Source of the DNA: an uncultured Eubacteriales bacterium | Lineage (GTDB): Bacteria; Bacillota; Clostridia; Peptostreptococcales; Anaerovoracaceae | Assembly (NCBI GenBank): GCA_905206455.1 | Contig: CAJLHL010000007.1 | Coordinates: forward strand, 1 to 37,511 | DNA: 37,511 nt | Direction: 5' to 3' | Shown here: piece after piece, positions 7,679 to 15,008 of the stretch | Position numbering within the stretch: position 1 is the stretch's first letter | Layout of the letters: each line of letters opens with the position of its first letter | The notes under the pieces: model-generated | Database searches by the model: none | What the model was told of the DNA's origin: nothing | What the model saw: the letters and a program-made list of their open reading frames with translations, nothing else | Position numbers and translations under genes: made by a program

Positions 7679-9798
7679 CAGTTGTGCACTCCTTCCTCAC
7701 TGATATCCAGCGCTTCTGCTACTTTTGCCTCAAAAAGGCTGACGACACCGTCGATATCCATATCGGAAGCGATGGTATTATTATTATTCATTTCCACCCG
7801 GATTTCCGCTGTCGTATAGCGATTGATCACTTCTCGCTCCGCGATCTCGCGAAGCCACTGCAGCTCCTCGTTGGACATCTCCACGCTCCCTGCGATCCGA
7901 TCGGTATTCTCCGCCGCAGATCCGGTATTTTCCGCCGTCTGGCTGACAGCGTCCGCGAGCCCTGCGGGATTGACAGAACCGGCAATGCCGCCTGTACCCA
8001 GATTCCCGTATTGGCTGAGATCCGATCCTTTGAGCAGATCGGAAATATTGTCGAAACTCATGCCGTTCTTAAGCTTGTCCGAGATTTGACTCTGCTTCGA
8101 ATCGCCCCAGTCATAAGCTCCTCTGGCGAGATCGGAATAATTCAGACGTTCGGAAATTTCAGGCGCGCTGCGGTCCAGCGTGATGGAACTTTCATTTTTT
8201 CCCCAAGCGAGCACCTCATCCTGCAGATTGCTCAGCGACGCTGTCCAATCCGTACCGAAGATAGCATCGATAATCTTTGTGACCACCTTTCCCAGAGACA
8301 GAAACCATGAGATTATATTACCGATCAAATTGAGAACCGCATCTCCGAAACTGTCAAACCCACCATTTGCAACGTTGAGAATCCATTCTACAATCCCGAA
8401 AAACGGTTCTACGAAAATAGTCCAAAGCGCCTGCACGATCCCGTTAAACAAACCGATGATCAGGTTTCCGATGATAGCTCCCGCCGTTACTACAGCGGCG
8501 CAGATTATGCCCAAAGCGGAAAATGACGTTCCGAGTACTTTGTTTATCGCCGCAACTACAAGAAAGATAACAGCGATCAGCGCGATGACGGCGATAATGA
8601 TCAGAAAAATCGGATTCAAACCCATCACCGCATTAAACCCCCGCTGTACGGCCTCCCATACAGCCGTGGCCATGGACGCGATTCTCGTTGCCGCCGCAGC
8701 CGCGTTTACCGCAATCTGGTAAGCGCCGAAGGCCGCGACTGCGCCGAGAACCGCCGGGCCGATCATAGACCAGTTGTCCACGATAACCGATGCGATTCCG
8801 GCAATAATACCGAAGATCTGAGATGCGATTCCTCCTACCGCTGCCAGTCCTGTCATCAGCGCCGCCGTGATTTGCTGAAACTGAGAGCTGTTCATCACCT
8901 GATTCATCTTAGCCAGGATCGGAGAAAAGACGGAGAGAGCCTGATTCTTCATCGAAGTCCATATCTGCGACCAGGTTTTCGGTATAGCCCCAAAGCGCTC
9001 CTCTGTTCCTTCGGCCGCTGATAAAAGCGCGTTCTTCACGACGTCGGAGGTGACCACTCCCTGATCCGCCACGCTTTGAATCGATCCTTCCGCGATTCCC
9101 ATATAGTCTTCGATCGCCCGGCCGATTTCAGGAGCCGCTTCCAGGACAGATCTGAGTTCTTCTCCTTTCAGGACTCCTGACGCCATCGCGTTCGTCAGCT
9201 GTTCCATCGCGCTCTTCTGCTCTTCCGCAGATGCGCCGCCCAAAGTGAACTGTTTGTTTGCCTGTTCCACAAAAGCGATCATCTGATCGGTATCCCCGCC
9301 GAAAACGCTTCCCGCTTTACGACTGAATTCCGCCACTGCATCCGCAGTATCGAAGTACGCCATTCGGGACCGCTGTGCGGACGCCATAATCTTGTTTTCC
9401 AGTTCAGAGACAGAACCTTCGTCTTCCACCGTCAGACGCAGCCGGCTGCTGGTCTCCATCATGCGGTCGGAAAGCGCCACTGCTTTTTTAATCCCGCCGG
9501 CAACATCGATTTTCGACGCCAGATTTTTTAGACCGCTCGCCAGTTTTCCGGAACCGAATCCGCCTTTCTGCATTTCCTGCGAGGCGATCCGGATATTTTC
9601 TCCGAGAGAGAGAAATTCCTTTCCGGTTTTCGACAGTTCCATATTCATTTTCCGAATACCGGAGGGATCGATACTGTACTCCATTTTCGCCTGAAGATTC
9701 TCATAATTTTCCATAACGGCGCTGATCGTGCGGTTGATCTCTCTCAGCGGAGCGGATGCTCTGTCGTAAAGTGTGAAAGTTGTTTCCATCGTCGCCAT
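7678..9798 (-). CDS. Phage tail tape measure protein
   Basis: 706 aa. Residues about 70-300 match the tape measure N-terminal domain (AYFDTADAVAEFSRKAGSVF ... GVLKGEELRSVLEAAPEIGR ... NALLSAAEG). The middle (about 320-490) has several long hydrophobic segments (NPIFLIIIAVIALIAVIFLV and following) thought to become membrane-inserted on injection or firing. No peptidase domain is visible in it; the peptidase is carried by the hub instead. Start ATG at 9798 has GGAGGTGATGCGAT upstream; that ribosome site overlaps the stop of the frameshifted chaperone extension. At about 0.15 nm per residue the tail would be near 100 nm (inference). Confidence 0.93.
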   Translation of the reverse strand: MATMETTFTLYDRASAPLREINRTISAVMENYENLQAKMEYSIDPSGIRKMNMELSKTGKEFLSLGENIRIASQEMQKGGFGSGKLASGLKNLASKIDVAGGIKKAVALSDRMMETSSRLRLTVEDEGSVSELENKIMASAQRSRMAYFDTADAVAEFSRKAGSVFGGDTDQMIAFVEQANKQFTLGGASAEEQKSAMEQLTNAMASGVLKGEELRSVLEAAPEIGRAIEDYMGIAEGSIQSVADQGVVTSDVVKNALLSAAEGTEERFGAIPKTWSQIWTSMKNQALSVFSPILAKMNQVMNSSQFQQITAALMTGLAAVGGIASQIFGIIAGIASVIVDNWSMIGPAVLGAVAAFGAYQIAVNAAAAATRIASMATAVWEAVQRGFNAVMGLNPIFLIIIAVIALIAVIFLVVAAINKVLGTSFSALGIICAAVVTAGAIIGNLIIGLFNGIVQALWTIFVEPFFGIVEWILNVANGGFDSFGDAVLNLIGNIISWFLSLGKVVTKIIDAIFGTDWTASLSNLQDEVLAWGKNESSITLDRSAPEISERLNYSDLARGAYDWGDSKQSQISDKLKNGMSFDNISDLLKGSDLSQYGNLGTGGIAGSVNPAGLADAVSQTAENTGSAAENTDRIAGSVEMSNEELQWLREIAEREVINRYTTAEIRVEMNNNNTIASDMDIDGVVSLFEAKVAEALDISEEGVHN

Positions 9799-9804
9799 AT
9801 CGCA

Positions 9805-9996
9805 TCACCTCCTCCGCGCAGACTTTCGTTCCATTTCTTTCTGTTTTTTTCTTTCATTCTCTGCCCGCACTTGAATTGCAGCGATGATAAATGCCTTTTC
9901 TCTCCGCGGCAGCTGCAGAAAATCGGACGGCAGCAAGTGAAATTCGTGCAGGCAGTAATATGCAAAATTCGCTTCACTGTCACCGCCCTCGATCAG
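9805..9996 (-). CDS. -1 frameshift extension of the tail assembly chaperone (T domain)
   Basis: After a -1 shift the frame continues from the C of the slippery site for 63 codons to a TGA at 9805-9807, reading LIEGGDSEANFAYYCLHEFH, LLPSDFLQLPRREKAFIIAA, IQVRAENERKKQKE and a basic end. It has no start codon and no ribosome site of its own. The content (YYCLHEF, FLQLPRREKAFIIAAI, charged coiled tail) resembles the downstream T domains of PBSX-type chaperones. The stop overlaps the tape measure ribosome site, and full fusion would be about 206 aa. In lambda and many siphophages and myophages the extension recruits tail tube subunits; that is family knowledge. Confidence 0.85.
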   Translation of the reverse strand: MIEGGDSEANFAYYCLHEFHLLPSDFLQLPRREKAFIIAAIQVRAENERKKQKEMERKSARRR

Positions 9997-10424
9997 TTTT
10001 TTGCTTCGTCTACCTGATCCTGCAGACTGCTGTCAAATCCGCAGATCTGCTGCAGCTTCTCTACGAATGCGGCAAATTCTCCGGCGCTGAGCATGGCTTT
10101 GAGCAAATTATCCGCGCCCATAACCCGGTAGCTGTCCTGCAGAACCGTATCGTTAAGATTCGGATATACCGTGCAGGCAGCCGCAAGCTTTCCAAGATAC
10201 TGGTTAAAATCCGTCTCCATCGTAAACTGATTCTTCTTTCCCGGAACAGGAACTCTCTTCGTACAGCTCTTCCTCAGAGCCTCATCCTCCGCGCTGGAGA
10301 TGCAGCGGATCTCCCAAGGGATCGGCTGCCCGTCCTCTCCCCGAAAACGGGGAGAGACGACATATTTTTCGTTTTCAATCTGATCTGCGTTTTCCGCTAA
10401 AAATGCGGTCAGTGTCATACTCAT
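9993..10424 (-). CDS. Tail assembly chaperone, short form (XkdN-like)
   Basis: 143 aa, beginning MSMTLTAFLAENADQIENEK and ending DEAKN. The layout (YVVSPRFRG, IPWEIRCISSAEDEALRKSC, DFNQYLGKLAAACTVYPNLN) is that of XkdN-type tail assembly chaperones, which lie between tube and tape measure genes. This is the gpG-equivalent that coats the tape measure during tail assembly. The last sense codons before the stop form a slippery heptamer (see 9996-10002), so a fraction of ribosomes should make a longer gpGT-like product. The tube gene ends 10 nt upstream. Confidence 0.88.
   Translation of the reverse strand: MSMTLTAFLAENADQIENEKYVVSPRFRGEDGQPIPWEIRCISSAEDEALRKSCTKRVPVPGKKNQFTMETDFNQYLGKLAAACTVYPNLNDTVLQDSYRVMGADNLLKAMLSAGEFAAFVEKLQQICGFDSSLQDQVDEAKN
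9996..10002 (-). promoter_or_regulatory. Programmed -1 ribosomal frameshift site, A_AAA_AAC
   Basis: On the minus strand the codons are gcA AAA AAC TGA, a perfect X_XXY_YYZ heptamer placed immediately before the chaperone stop codon. Slippage opens the 63-codon frame down to 9805. Exact placement at the expected gene in the tail operon makes a chance match unlikely. I see no obvious strong pseudoknot directly downstream; the stop codon itself may supply the pause. Confidence 0.85.
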
Positions 10425-10434
10425 CCTTCACTCC

Positions 10435-10905
10435 TTACTGCATACCGTCGAGACCGCTGAATTTCTCAGGCATGTCCCAATCTTCAAAAGTACCGGAAAT
10501 TTCTTCATCCAGATATTCCGCATCAGCGTCAAATTTCGCCAGAATCCCTCCTTCGATCAGGCAGTCTCTGAGAATAACAGTCTGACGTCCCACTGCTGAC
10601 GTAGGATCTTCATTAGTAACCTGAACATCAAAATAGAACACTTCCCCTGTATTCTTGTAATGAAGCATGAGCTCCCTCATCACCGACTGGTTGAAGTGCA
10701 TCGTTCCGGAAAATTCACCGCTGCCTCCGGAAGGCTTATGTCCCTTGGAGACCTTTCCCAGAATCGGAATTTCCGAGATGTTCATCGTCCACTTCGCTTC
10801 AAAATTGATGAGCTGCATAAAATTATAGCGCTCATCATTCACTGTAACGAAACACTCAGCCAGAGAACCGGATACCGCGTCCTTCGCTGTCATAACATTT
10901 GCCAT
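10435..10905 (-). CDS. Phage tail tube protein (XkdM-like)
   Basis: 156 aa from the ATG at 10905 (MANVMTAKDAVSGSLAECFV), selected because AAGGAG lies upstream; an earlier in-frame ATG has no ribosome site. The segments FEAKWTMNISEIPILGKVSK, GHKPSGGSGEFSGTMHFN and VILRDCLIEGGILAKFDADA fit the XkdM/DUF2001 tail tube family, which polymerises into the inner tube of contractile tails. It follows the sheath gene by 19 nt, the usual order sheath-tube. Confidence 0.92.
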   Translation of the reverse strand: MANVMTAKDAVSGSLAECFVTVNDERYNFMQLINFEAKWTMNISEIPILGKVSKGHKPSGGSGEFSGTMHFNQSVMRELMLHYKNTGEVFYFDVQVTNEDPTSAVGRQTVILRDCLIEGGILAKFDADAEYLDEEISGTFEDWDMPEKFSGLDGMQ

Positions 10906-10924
10906 AATACTCACTTTCTCCTTT

Positions 10925-12247
10925 CTACTGGACAATCACTGTCATATAAAGCTGTTCCATCGCATTGACCGGCGTCACATAATCGGTGACCAAAACGGAT
11001 TTTTTTGTATCGCCGATTTCCACCGTCACATTGCTGCTTGAAAATCCCTCGATTGCTCGAATACTCTGAAGCTGCTCGTGATGTTTTACGATGTCGTTCC
11101 AAAGACTGATCCTTCCTGCTTCATCATTGGGTACTTTGCCCAGATACTTCCGGTTGAACAGAGCTGCGATATCGTTGCCGATCTGGTCCAGTACACGAAC
11201 CGTCTGATTGCTGGAAAAGTCCGCCGATTTCTCATCGGTGACACTTACAAAGGTGTTGATATCTGTCAGCAGACGAATCTCATCGTTGACCTTGTGGAAA
11301 ATCAGTTTTCCGCTCTTTATCGCCTCTTCCAACTGCGTCTGCGTATATTCGGCGTCTACATCCAGTTCACCGTCATAGGTGACGTTCGTAAGACTTCGAT
11401 TCACCTCACACGCCGCTTCTGCTCCAGCGGTCCAATACACCAGCGACGCGTCGTCTTTAGCGGCTGCAAGTCCGTTTTCCACCGAGATGACGCCCTCATG
11501 ATCCGCTTTTGTATAACGGAAGAGCACCGTCTGAAACTTTACGCCGTTCTCCTCTCTCATCCTCTTTGTAAACGCCGCGAACAATGCTTTAACCGTTTCT
11601 TCTGTGCAGGCGCATCCCATCGTATTGAAAGAATAAGATTCAATCTTGTCCAGATATTTCTGATATCCGCCGTCATCGGTGCTTCCGTCCGTACCGCCGG
11701 TCAGCGGAAGAGAAGCGGTAGGTTCCAGCGAAGCGGAAGACAGGAAGGTGACATACGAATTGTCTCTGAGATCCCCCATCTCCTGTACGCCCTGTTGAAA
11801 ATCGACGCAGGAAGTTCCCAGATAAGTGGCGACATCGTAAACTTTATTGGTCTCCTCTGCGTAATTCTCATTTTTTGTGATTACGATCTTAAGATCATTG
11901 CCTCTCGTACCGCTGTAACGGGCGCTGGCAAATTTATTGGACGCCTTTACGCCGCCGCTGTTGACGCGGTAAAAATGCGCCGTCTTCGCATGGGAAAAAA
12001 TTTCCCGCATCATCTGCATCCTTTCATCGGTATACGCATATCCGAAAATCTCCTGAGAGTTTTTCTGGAAATCTCCGCTCTCTACCGTAAAGACCTGGTC
12101 CTCCGGTCCCCAGCTCAATTCCACAGGCATCGTCACCGTACCCCGATCGGATAATGCCGCGGACGCTTTTGCCGCAGATACAAAATTGATATAACTTCCC
12201 GGAAGAACCTTACTCTGTGTAAGCCATGTTCCGCCTCCAAGTGCCAT
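10925..12247 (-). CDS. Phage tail sheath protein (XkdK-like)
   Basis: 440 aa from the ATG at 12247 (MALGGGTWLTQSKVLPGSYI), chosen for GAGAGGAGT upstream. The opening GTWLTQSKVLPGSYINFVSA and the segments MPVELSWGPEDQVFTVESGD, ARYSGTRGNDLKIVI and the C-terminal part (FSSNQTVRVLDQIGNDIAAL ... NDIVKHHEQLQ) are standard for contractile sheath proteins of the XkdK family. Sheath contraction drives the tube through the target envelope. Presence of sheath and baseplate J identifies a myovirus-type, not siphovirus-type, tail. Confidence 0.95.
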   Translation of the reverse strand: MALGGGTWLTQSKVLPGSYINFVSAAKASAALSDRGTVTMPVELSWGPEDQVFTVESGDFQKNSQEIFGYAYTDERMQMMREIFSHAKTAHFYRVNSGGVKASNKFASARYSGTRGNDLKIVITKNENYAEETNKVYDVATYLGTSCVDFQQGVQEMGDLRDNSYVTFLSSASLEPTASLPLTGGTDGSTDDGGYQKYLDKIESYSFNTMGCACTEETVKALFAAFTKRMREENGVKFQTVLFRYTKADHEGVISVENGLAAAKDDASLVYWTAGAEAACEVNRSLTNVTYDGELDVDAEYTQTQLEEAIKSGKLIFHKVNDEIRLLTDINTFVSVTDEKSADFSSNQTVRVLDQIGNDIAALFNRKYLGKVPNDEAGRISLWNDIVKHHEQLQSIRAIEGFSSSNVTVEIGDTKKSVLVTDYVTPVNAMEQLYMTVIVQ

Positions 12248-12315
12248 AATTAGTTCACTCCTCTCATAAATCCGCCGGTTCTGCTTTCCGTCTTCCGACA
12301 GAACAGATCTATCCT

Positions 12316-12414
12316 TCATTCCACAGCGCTGTCAGCAGATTCCGGCTGCTGTAATATCTTTTTAATGTCAGAATGCTTTTCTTCTTCAAACTTTACTGTT
12401 TCCGCGAATTTCAC
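12316..12414 (-). CDS. Possible very small tail ORF (32 aa)
   Basis: A GTG at 12414 opens a 32-codon frame (KFAETVKFEEEKHSDIKKIL and a short acidic end) between the tail terminator and sheath genes. AGGAG is present but only 3 nt from the GTG, which is tight. PBSX has a short gene (ykzL) at the same place between xkdJ and xkdK, so position supports it; I cannot confirm similarity. It begins 7 nt after the upstream stop and ends about 70 nt before the sheath start. It may instead be untranslated spacer. Confidence 0.35.
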   Translation of the reverse strand: MKFAETVKFEEEKHSDIKKILQQPESADSAVE

Positions 12415-12421
12415 GGACTCC

Positions 12422-12871
12422 TCACTCGTCCGTGCCCGGCCGGTCTTTTGACGTTCCTGCGGTTATCTCCGCTCCTTCCATATAGACAAGATCTGCGCTT
12501 TTTTTCTGAAGCGCGCAGTACGTGATATAGAAATGAAGCATTCCTTCAGCGATCTCCCAGCTGACAGCGCTGCCCCGCAGGCCGCTGTTTTCTTCTTTCA
12601 GCGCAATATATTCCAAGGCGTCCAGCAGCTTCTCCGCCGTATCGAGCATCTCCTCGCTGCTGCCGGCTTCCGCCGGAAAATAGCCGACGTCCAACGGGAC
12701 GGTCATCTTTCTGCGTCCCCCAACATACATAATCACTGAAGGAGATCGTACAGAAACGATAAAACAGGGACTGTCCTCACCTCGATCCCGCTCATTCCGG
12801 TAAACGGGATACCCTTCACCGAAAGAAGACTGTATCTTTTCCGATACGCCCGTTATAATTTCATTTACCAT
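12422..12871 (-). CDS. Tail terminator / tail completion protein (DUF6838-like)
   Basis: 149 aa. The beginning (VNEIITGVSEKIQSSFGEGY, PVYRNERDRGEDSPCFIV) and the segment EMLDTAEKLLDALEYIAL resemble small phage proteins that cap the tail tube and are encoded directly upstream of the sheath in PBSX-like clusters. A pyrimidine-rich plus strand upstream reads as AAGGAAGG before the ATG on the minus strand. It is the first tail gene after a terminator and a 5' region, so it likely begins the structural operon. In a tail-only particle this protein would close the head-proximal end. Confidence 0.65.
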   Translation of the reverse strand: MVNEIITGVSEKIQSSFGEGYPVYRNERDRGEDSPCFIVSVRSPSVIMYVGGRRKMTVPLDVGYFPAEAGSSEEMLDTAEKLLDALEYIALKEENSGLRGSAVSWEIAEGMLHFYITYCALQKKSADLVYMEGAEITAGTSKDRPGTDE

Positions 12872-12975
12872 TACCTAATCCTTCCTTTCCCGTCGTTCTT
12901 TTCCGGCGGAGATACTCCCTCCGACCGGTGTTTTTCTTATTTAGCCCATCCGATCTCCCCCTTTCGCCGATAATA
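12872..12975 (-). promoter_or_regulatory. 5' region of the tail operon; possible activator-dependent late promoter
   Basis: Between the terminator at 12976-13005 and the first tail gene lies about 100 nt without a gene. A -10-like TAAATA is present (minus strand, near 12945) with no recognisable -35, as expected for an activator-dependent late promoter. A small hairpin (CCGG-CGGAG arms, 12904-12927) lies in the leader. Control by the sigma-like regulator encoded just upstream is inference. Confidence 0.3.
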
Positions 12976-13005
12976 AAAACCCTGCCGCAAATGCAGCAGG
13001 GTTTT
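12976..13005 (-). terminator. Intrinsic terminator after the late regulator gene
   Basis: Perfect 10-bp inverted repeat AAAACCCTGC / GCAGGGTTTT with a 10-nt loop; reading leftward the stem runs into TTTTTATTAT. It separates the late regulator (stop 13081) from the structural tail operon (start 12871), so the structural genes need their own promoter or antitermination. Confidence 0.75.
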
Positions 13006-13080
13006 GCCGGTATCCGTTTCCGATGTCCAAAAGAGATTTGAAAAAGATTCGCTTGTCATCCACTTCTGACAAATACCATG

Positions 13081-13518
13081 TTAGCATCTTTCAAACGAAC
13101 ATGTTGAACACTGCTCCATTTTATTTAAAAATCTTTCCGCCTTCATACGGACAGCGCTTTCCGTGCTGTCACATTTAAATCCGATCTTCACCCAGGACAT
13201 TCCCAGCTCATATCTGAGCCGAAGAATATTCCGCATCTCCGGATCCGGAACATCCTCCAGAAATCTTTCCGCCTGTTCCAGCTGCGCCGCATATTCCGAC
13301 CGTTTCTTTACCAGTTTCAGCGTCACTTCGTTCAGCCTCTCCATATCCACGCCGGTGATGGAAAACCGCCTGGCGGTATAAGGAAATTCGCAGGAGGACC
13401 CCGAAACGACGTCTGTTACCGTCGTCTTCGATATATCCTCAATCAGAAGTTCCAGTCCCTCCATCTCCGAACGTATTTTTCTGAGATTTTTTAAAATCTC
13501 TGTGATGCCTTTCATCAT
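13081..13518 (-). CDS. Sigma-70 region 4-like phage late transcription regulator
   Basis: 145 aa (or 144 from the second ATG at 13515, which has better spacing from GGAGG). Residues 1-90 are mainly helical and coiled (RSEMEGLELLIEDISKT, RLNEVTLKLVKKRSEYAAQL). The C-terminal 95-138 (EMRNILRLRYELGMSWVKIG, FKCDSTESAVRMKAERFL) is a helix-turn-helix like sigma region 4 and the ArpU/RinA/DUF1492 phage activators. It is the only gene between the leftward promoter at 13665-13692 and the tail operon, so it probably activates late tail genes. It could alternatively be a small sigma factor. Confidence 0.7.
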   Translation of the reverse strand: MMKGITEILKNLRKIRSEMEGLELLIEDISKTTVTDVVSGSSCEFPYTARRFSITGVDMERLNEVTLKLVKKRSEYAAQLEQAERFLEDVPDPEMRNILRLRYELGMSWVKIGFKCDSTESAVRMKAERFLNKMEQCSTCSFERC

Positions 13519-13596
13519 TCAACCTCCTTTCCACTAAAATCCAACAATCGCATTGACAGAGCGCTGAAAATATTCTATGATTGATTTACCTAATTA

Positions 13597-13710
13597 ACTG
13601 AATATTTTACAAAATCACTCGTTTCTTGTTGTATTTTGCTGAATTCTTTCCGTTTTCATTTTTCATTATACTGAAAGTTTTCTGTTTGTCAACAAGTTTA
13701 CTGAAAGTTT
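13597..13710. repeat. Repeated operator-like sites (ACTGAAAGT)
   Basis: Two identical copies of ACTGAAAGTTT start at 13670 and 13700, 30 bp apart (about three helical turns), each with a short ACT-GAA-AGT dyad. Related degenerate copies occur at 13597 (ACTGAATATTT) and 13638 (GCTGAATTCTT). They bracket the consensus leftward promoter and precede the repressor gene, the usual arrangement for an ImmR/CI-like operator. Binding is inferred. Confidence 0.55.
13665..13692 (-). promoter_or_regulatory. Consensus leftward promoter for the regulator/tail side
   Basis: On the minus strand TTGACA (13692-13687), a 16-nt spacer and TATAAT (13670-13665) are both perfect consensus. It lies in the divergent region between the XRE repressor and the late regulator. 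One operator-like ACTGAAAGT copy abuts and overlaps the -10 region and the other lies just upstream of the -35, so repression by the XRE protein is expected. A promoter this strong must be shut off in growing cells. Confidence 0.8.
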
Positions 13711-13731
13711 TTACATTTTATGGAGGCGACC

Positions 13732-14169
13732 ATGACATTACTTGAACGAGTCAAACACCTATGCAAAGAAAAGGGCGTTACACAGGGAAAAATGGAAAAA
13801 GATATCGGCATCAGCAACGGCGCTTCTTCAAAATGGAAGACCAGCTCGCCCAGTATGGCGATTCTGCAGAAACTCGCGGATTATTTTTCCGTTCCCATCG
13901 AATATCTGACAAAAGGAGAGAAAAGCGAAAACAGCAGCCTCAGCGAAAGAGACAGAAAAGATATCGCAAGAGATCTCAACAATATTATGGAAAAACTTTC
14001 TTCAGGAGAAGATGGTCCCGCCAGCTATGACGGTGAACCCCTATCCCCGGAATCAGCGGAACTTTTCCGCGAAGAACTGGAAATCGCTCTGAAAAGACTT
14101 AAAATCATAAATAAAGAAAAGTACAATCCATATAAAAACAAAACTGATAAAAACCCTGACAGGGCTTGA
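13732..14169 (+). CDS. XRE-family repressor (ImmR-like)
   Basis: 145 aa from the ATG at 13732, because GGAGG lies 5 nt upstream; the earlier ATG at 13720 overlaps that ribosome site. Residues 1-65 form a Cro/CI helix-turn-helix (LLERVKHLCKEKGVTQGKME, DIGISNGASSKWKTSSPSMA, ILQKLADYFSVPIEYL). Residues 75-145 are charged and helical, with no LexA-type Ser-Lys autocleavage motif seen. It is divergent from the late regulator and followed by an ImmA/IrrE peptidase, so it is likely a repressor inactivated by that peptidase rather than by self-cleavage. Confidence 0.85.
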   Translation: MTLLERVKHLCKEKGVTQGKMEKDIGISNGASSKWKTSSPSMAILQKLADYFSVPIEYLTKGEKSENSSLSERDRKDIARDLNNIMEKLSSGEDGPASYDGEPLSPESAELFREELEIALKRLKIINKEKYNPYKNKTDKNPDRA

Positions 14170-14362
14170 GAATTCATAATGCAGCGCCGAATTTCCGCAT
14201 CTGCGGACGGCAGATCAGGCGGAAGGCCGTCCAAATGACCGGACACCCGACGGGATCCCAAAAGGCCGGAATCTCACCTGCCGGGACTCCTTCCGGAGAA
14301 GAATCTGATATCCCTGTCGAATATATAATATGGAAATATTCACCCGAAAAGAGGTGTATCAT

Positions 14363-14791
14363 TTGAACGATATTATCTGCCGGACCGTTCAGCGGCTCAT
14401 AAAAAAATATCAGACCCGCAACCCTTTTGAAATTGCCGAAGCGTTAAATATAGAAGTACAAATCGGAAGTCCGGGCTGCGACGGCTGTTATATGTTTCTG
14501 AAAAATCACCGGTATATCTTTCTGAATCAGGAACTGCCGGATAACGAACGCACAATGGTGATGGCACACGAATTAGGTCACGCGGTGCTTCACCGGAAAC
14601 AAAACTGTTATTTTATCCGGAACAAAACGTTGCTTCTCACCTCAAAAACAGAAAAGGAAGCCAATCGCTTTGCCGCGGAACTTTTGGTGCCGGACGATCT
14701 GATCTACCGCTACGAAGGATTTACCATCCGTCAGATTTCCTACGCCGAAGGTCTCAATGAAGAGCTGCTGCATCTGAAATATCCCTCTTAG
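14363..14791 (+). CDS. ImmA/IrrE-family metallopeptidase
   Basis: 142 aa from the TTG at 14363, selected because GAGGTG lies 6 nt upstream; an upstream in-frame ATG at 14330 lacks a ribosome site. The zinc motif HELGH (residues 69-73) followed by EKEANRFAAELLVP matches the ImmA/IrrE family. In ICEBs1 and related elements such enzymes cut the partner XRE repressor on DNA damage or other signals. The gene lies about 190 nt after the repressor gene on the same strand; that gap holds small GC-rich inverted repeats but no gene I can support. Confidence 0.88.
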   Translation: MNDIICRTVQRLIKKYQTRNPFEIAEALNIEVQIGSPGCDGCYMFLKNHRYIFLNQELPDNERTMVMAHELGHAVLHRKQNCYFIRNKTLLLTSKTEKEANRFAAELLVPDDLIYRYEGFTIRQISYAEGLNEELLHLKYPS

Positions 14792-14813
14792 AGCCGCAGC
14801 CGGCCGCAAAAAA

Positions 14814-14895
14814 AGACCGGGCCCGCATCTCCGATTTTCACCGGATCAGAACTTAAATCTGATCCCTCTTCAAATCCGAGGATCGGGTCCGGTCT
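14814..14895 (-). terminator. Large bipartite hairpin terminator of the M15 peptidase gene
   Basis: Outer arms of about 24 nt (14814-14837 and 14872-14895, imperfect, AGACCGG.../...CCGGTCT) enclose an inner perfect stem GGATCAG/CTGATCC (14843-14849 with 14859-14865). Reading leftward the outer stem ends in CGGTC followed by TTTTTTT, so it terminates minus-strand transcription from the M15 gene. It also separates the control genes from host DNA. No T-run follows on the plus strand. Confidence 0.7.
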
Positions 14896-15008
14896 CGTCA
14901 TTCTCTCCGCTTTCTTCGCTGGATATCTGAAAACGGAAGCGTTACATCACAGCGCGATTAAGGACAGGCCATATTTCAGAAAACGCCGTCACATCGGTGA
15001 AAAACGTT

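Noticed and set aside
9744..9983. 79-codon frame on the minus strand starting with GTG, between chaperone and tape measure
   Set aside because: It is out of frame with the convincing -1 extension, overlaps the tape measure start, has no ribosome site and yields a Cys/Arg-rich shadow-like product.
14166..14366. 66-codon frame between repressor and ImmA peptidase genes
   Set aside because: No ribosome site, low-complexity product rich in Gly/Pro/Arg, and it overlaps the better-supported TTG start of the peptidase gene.
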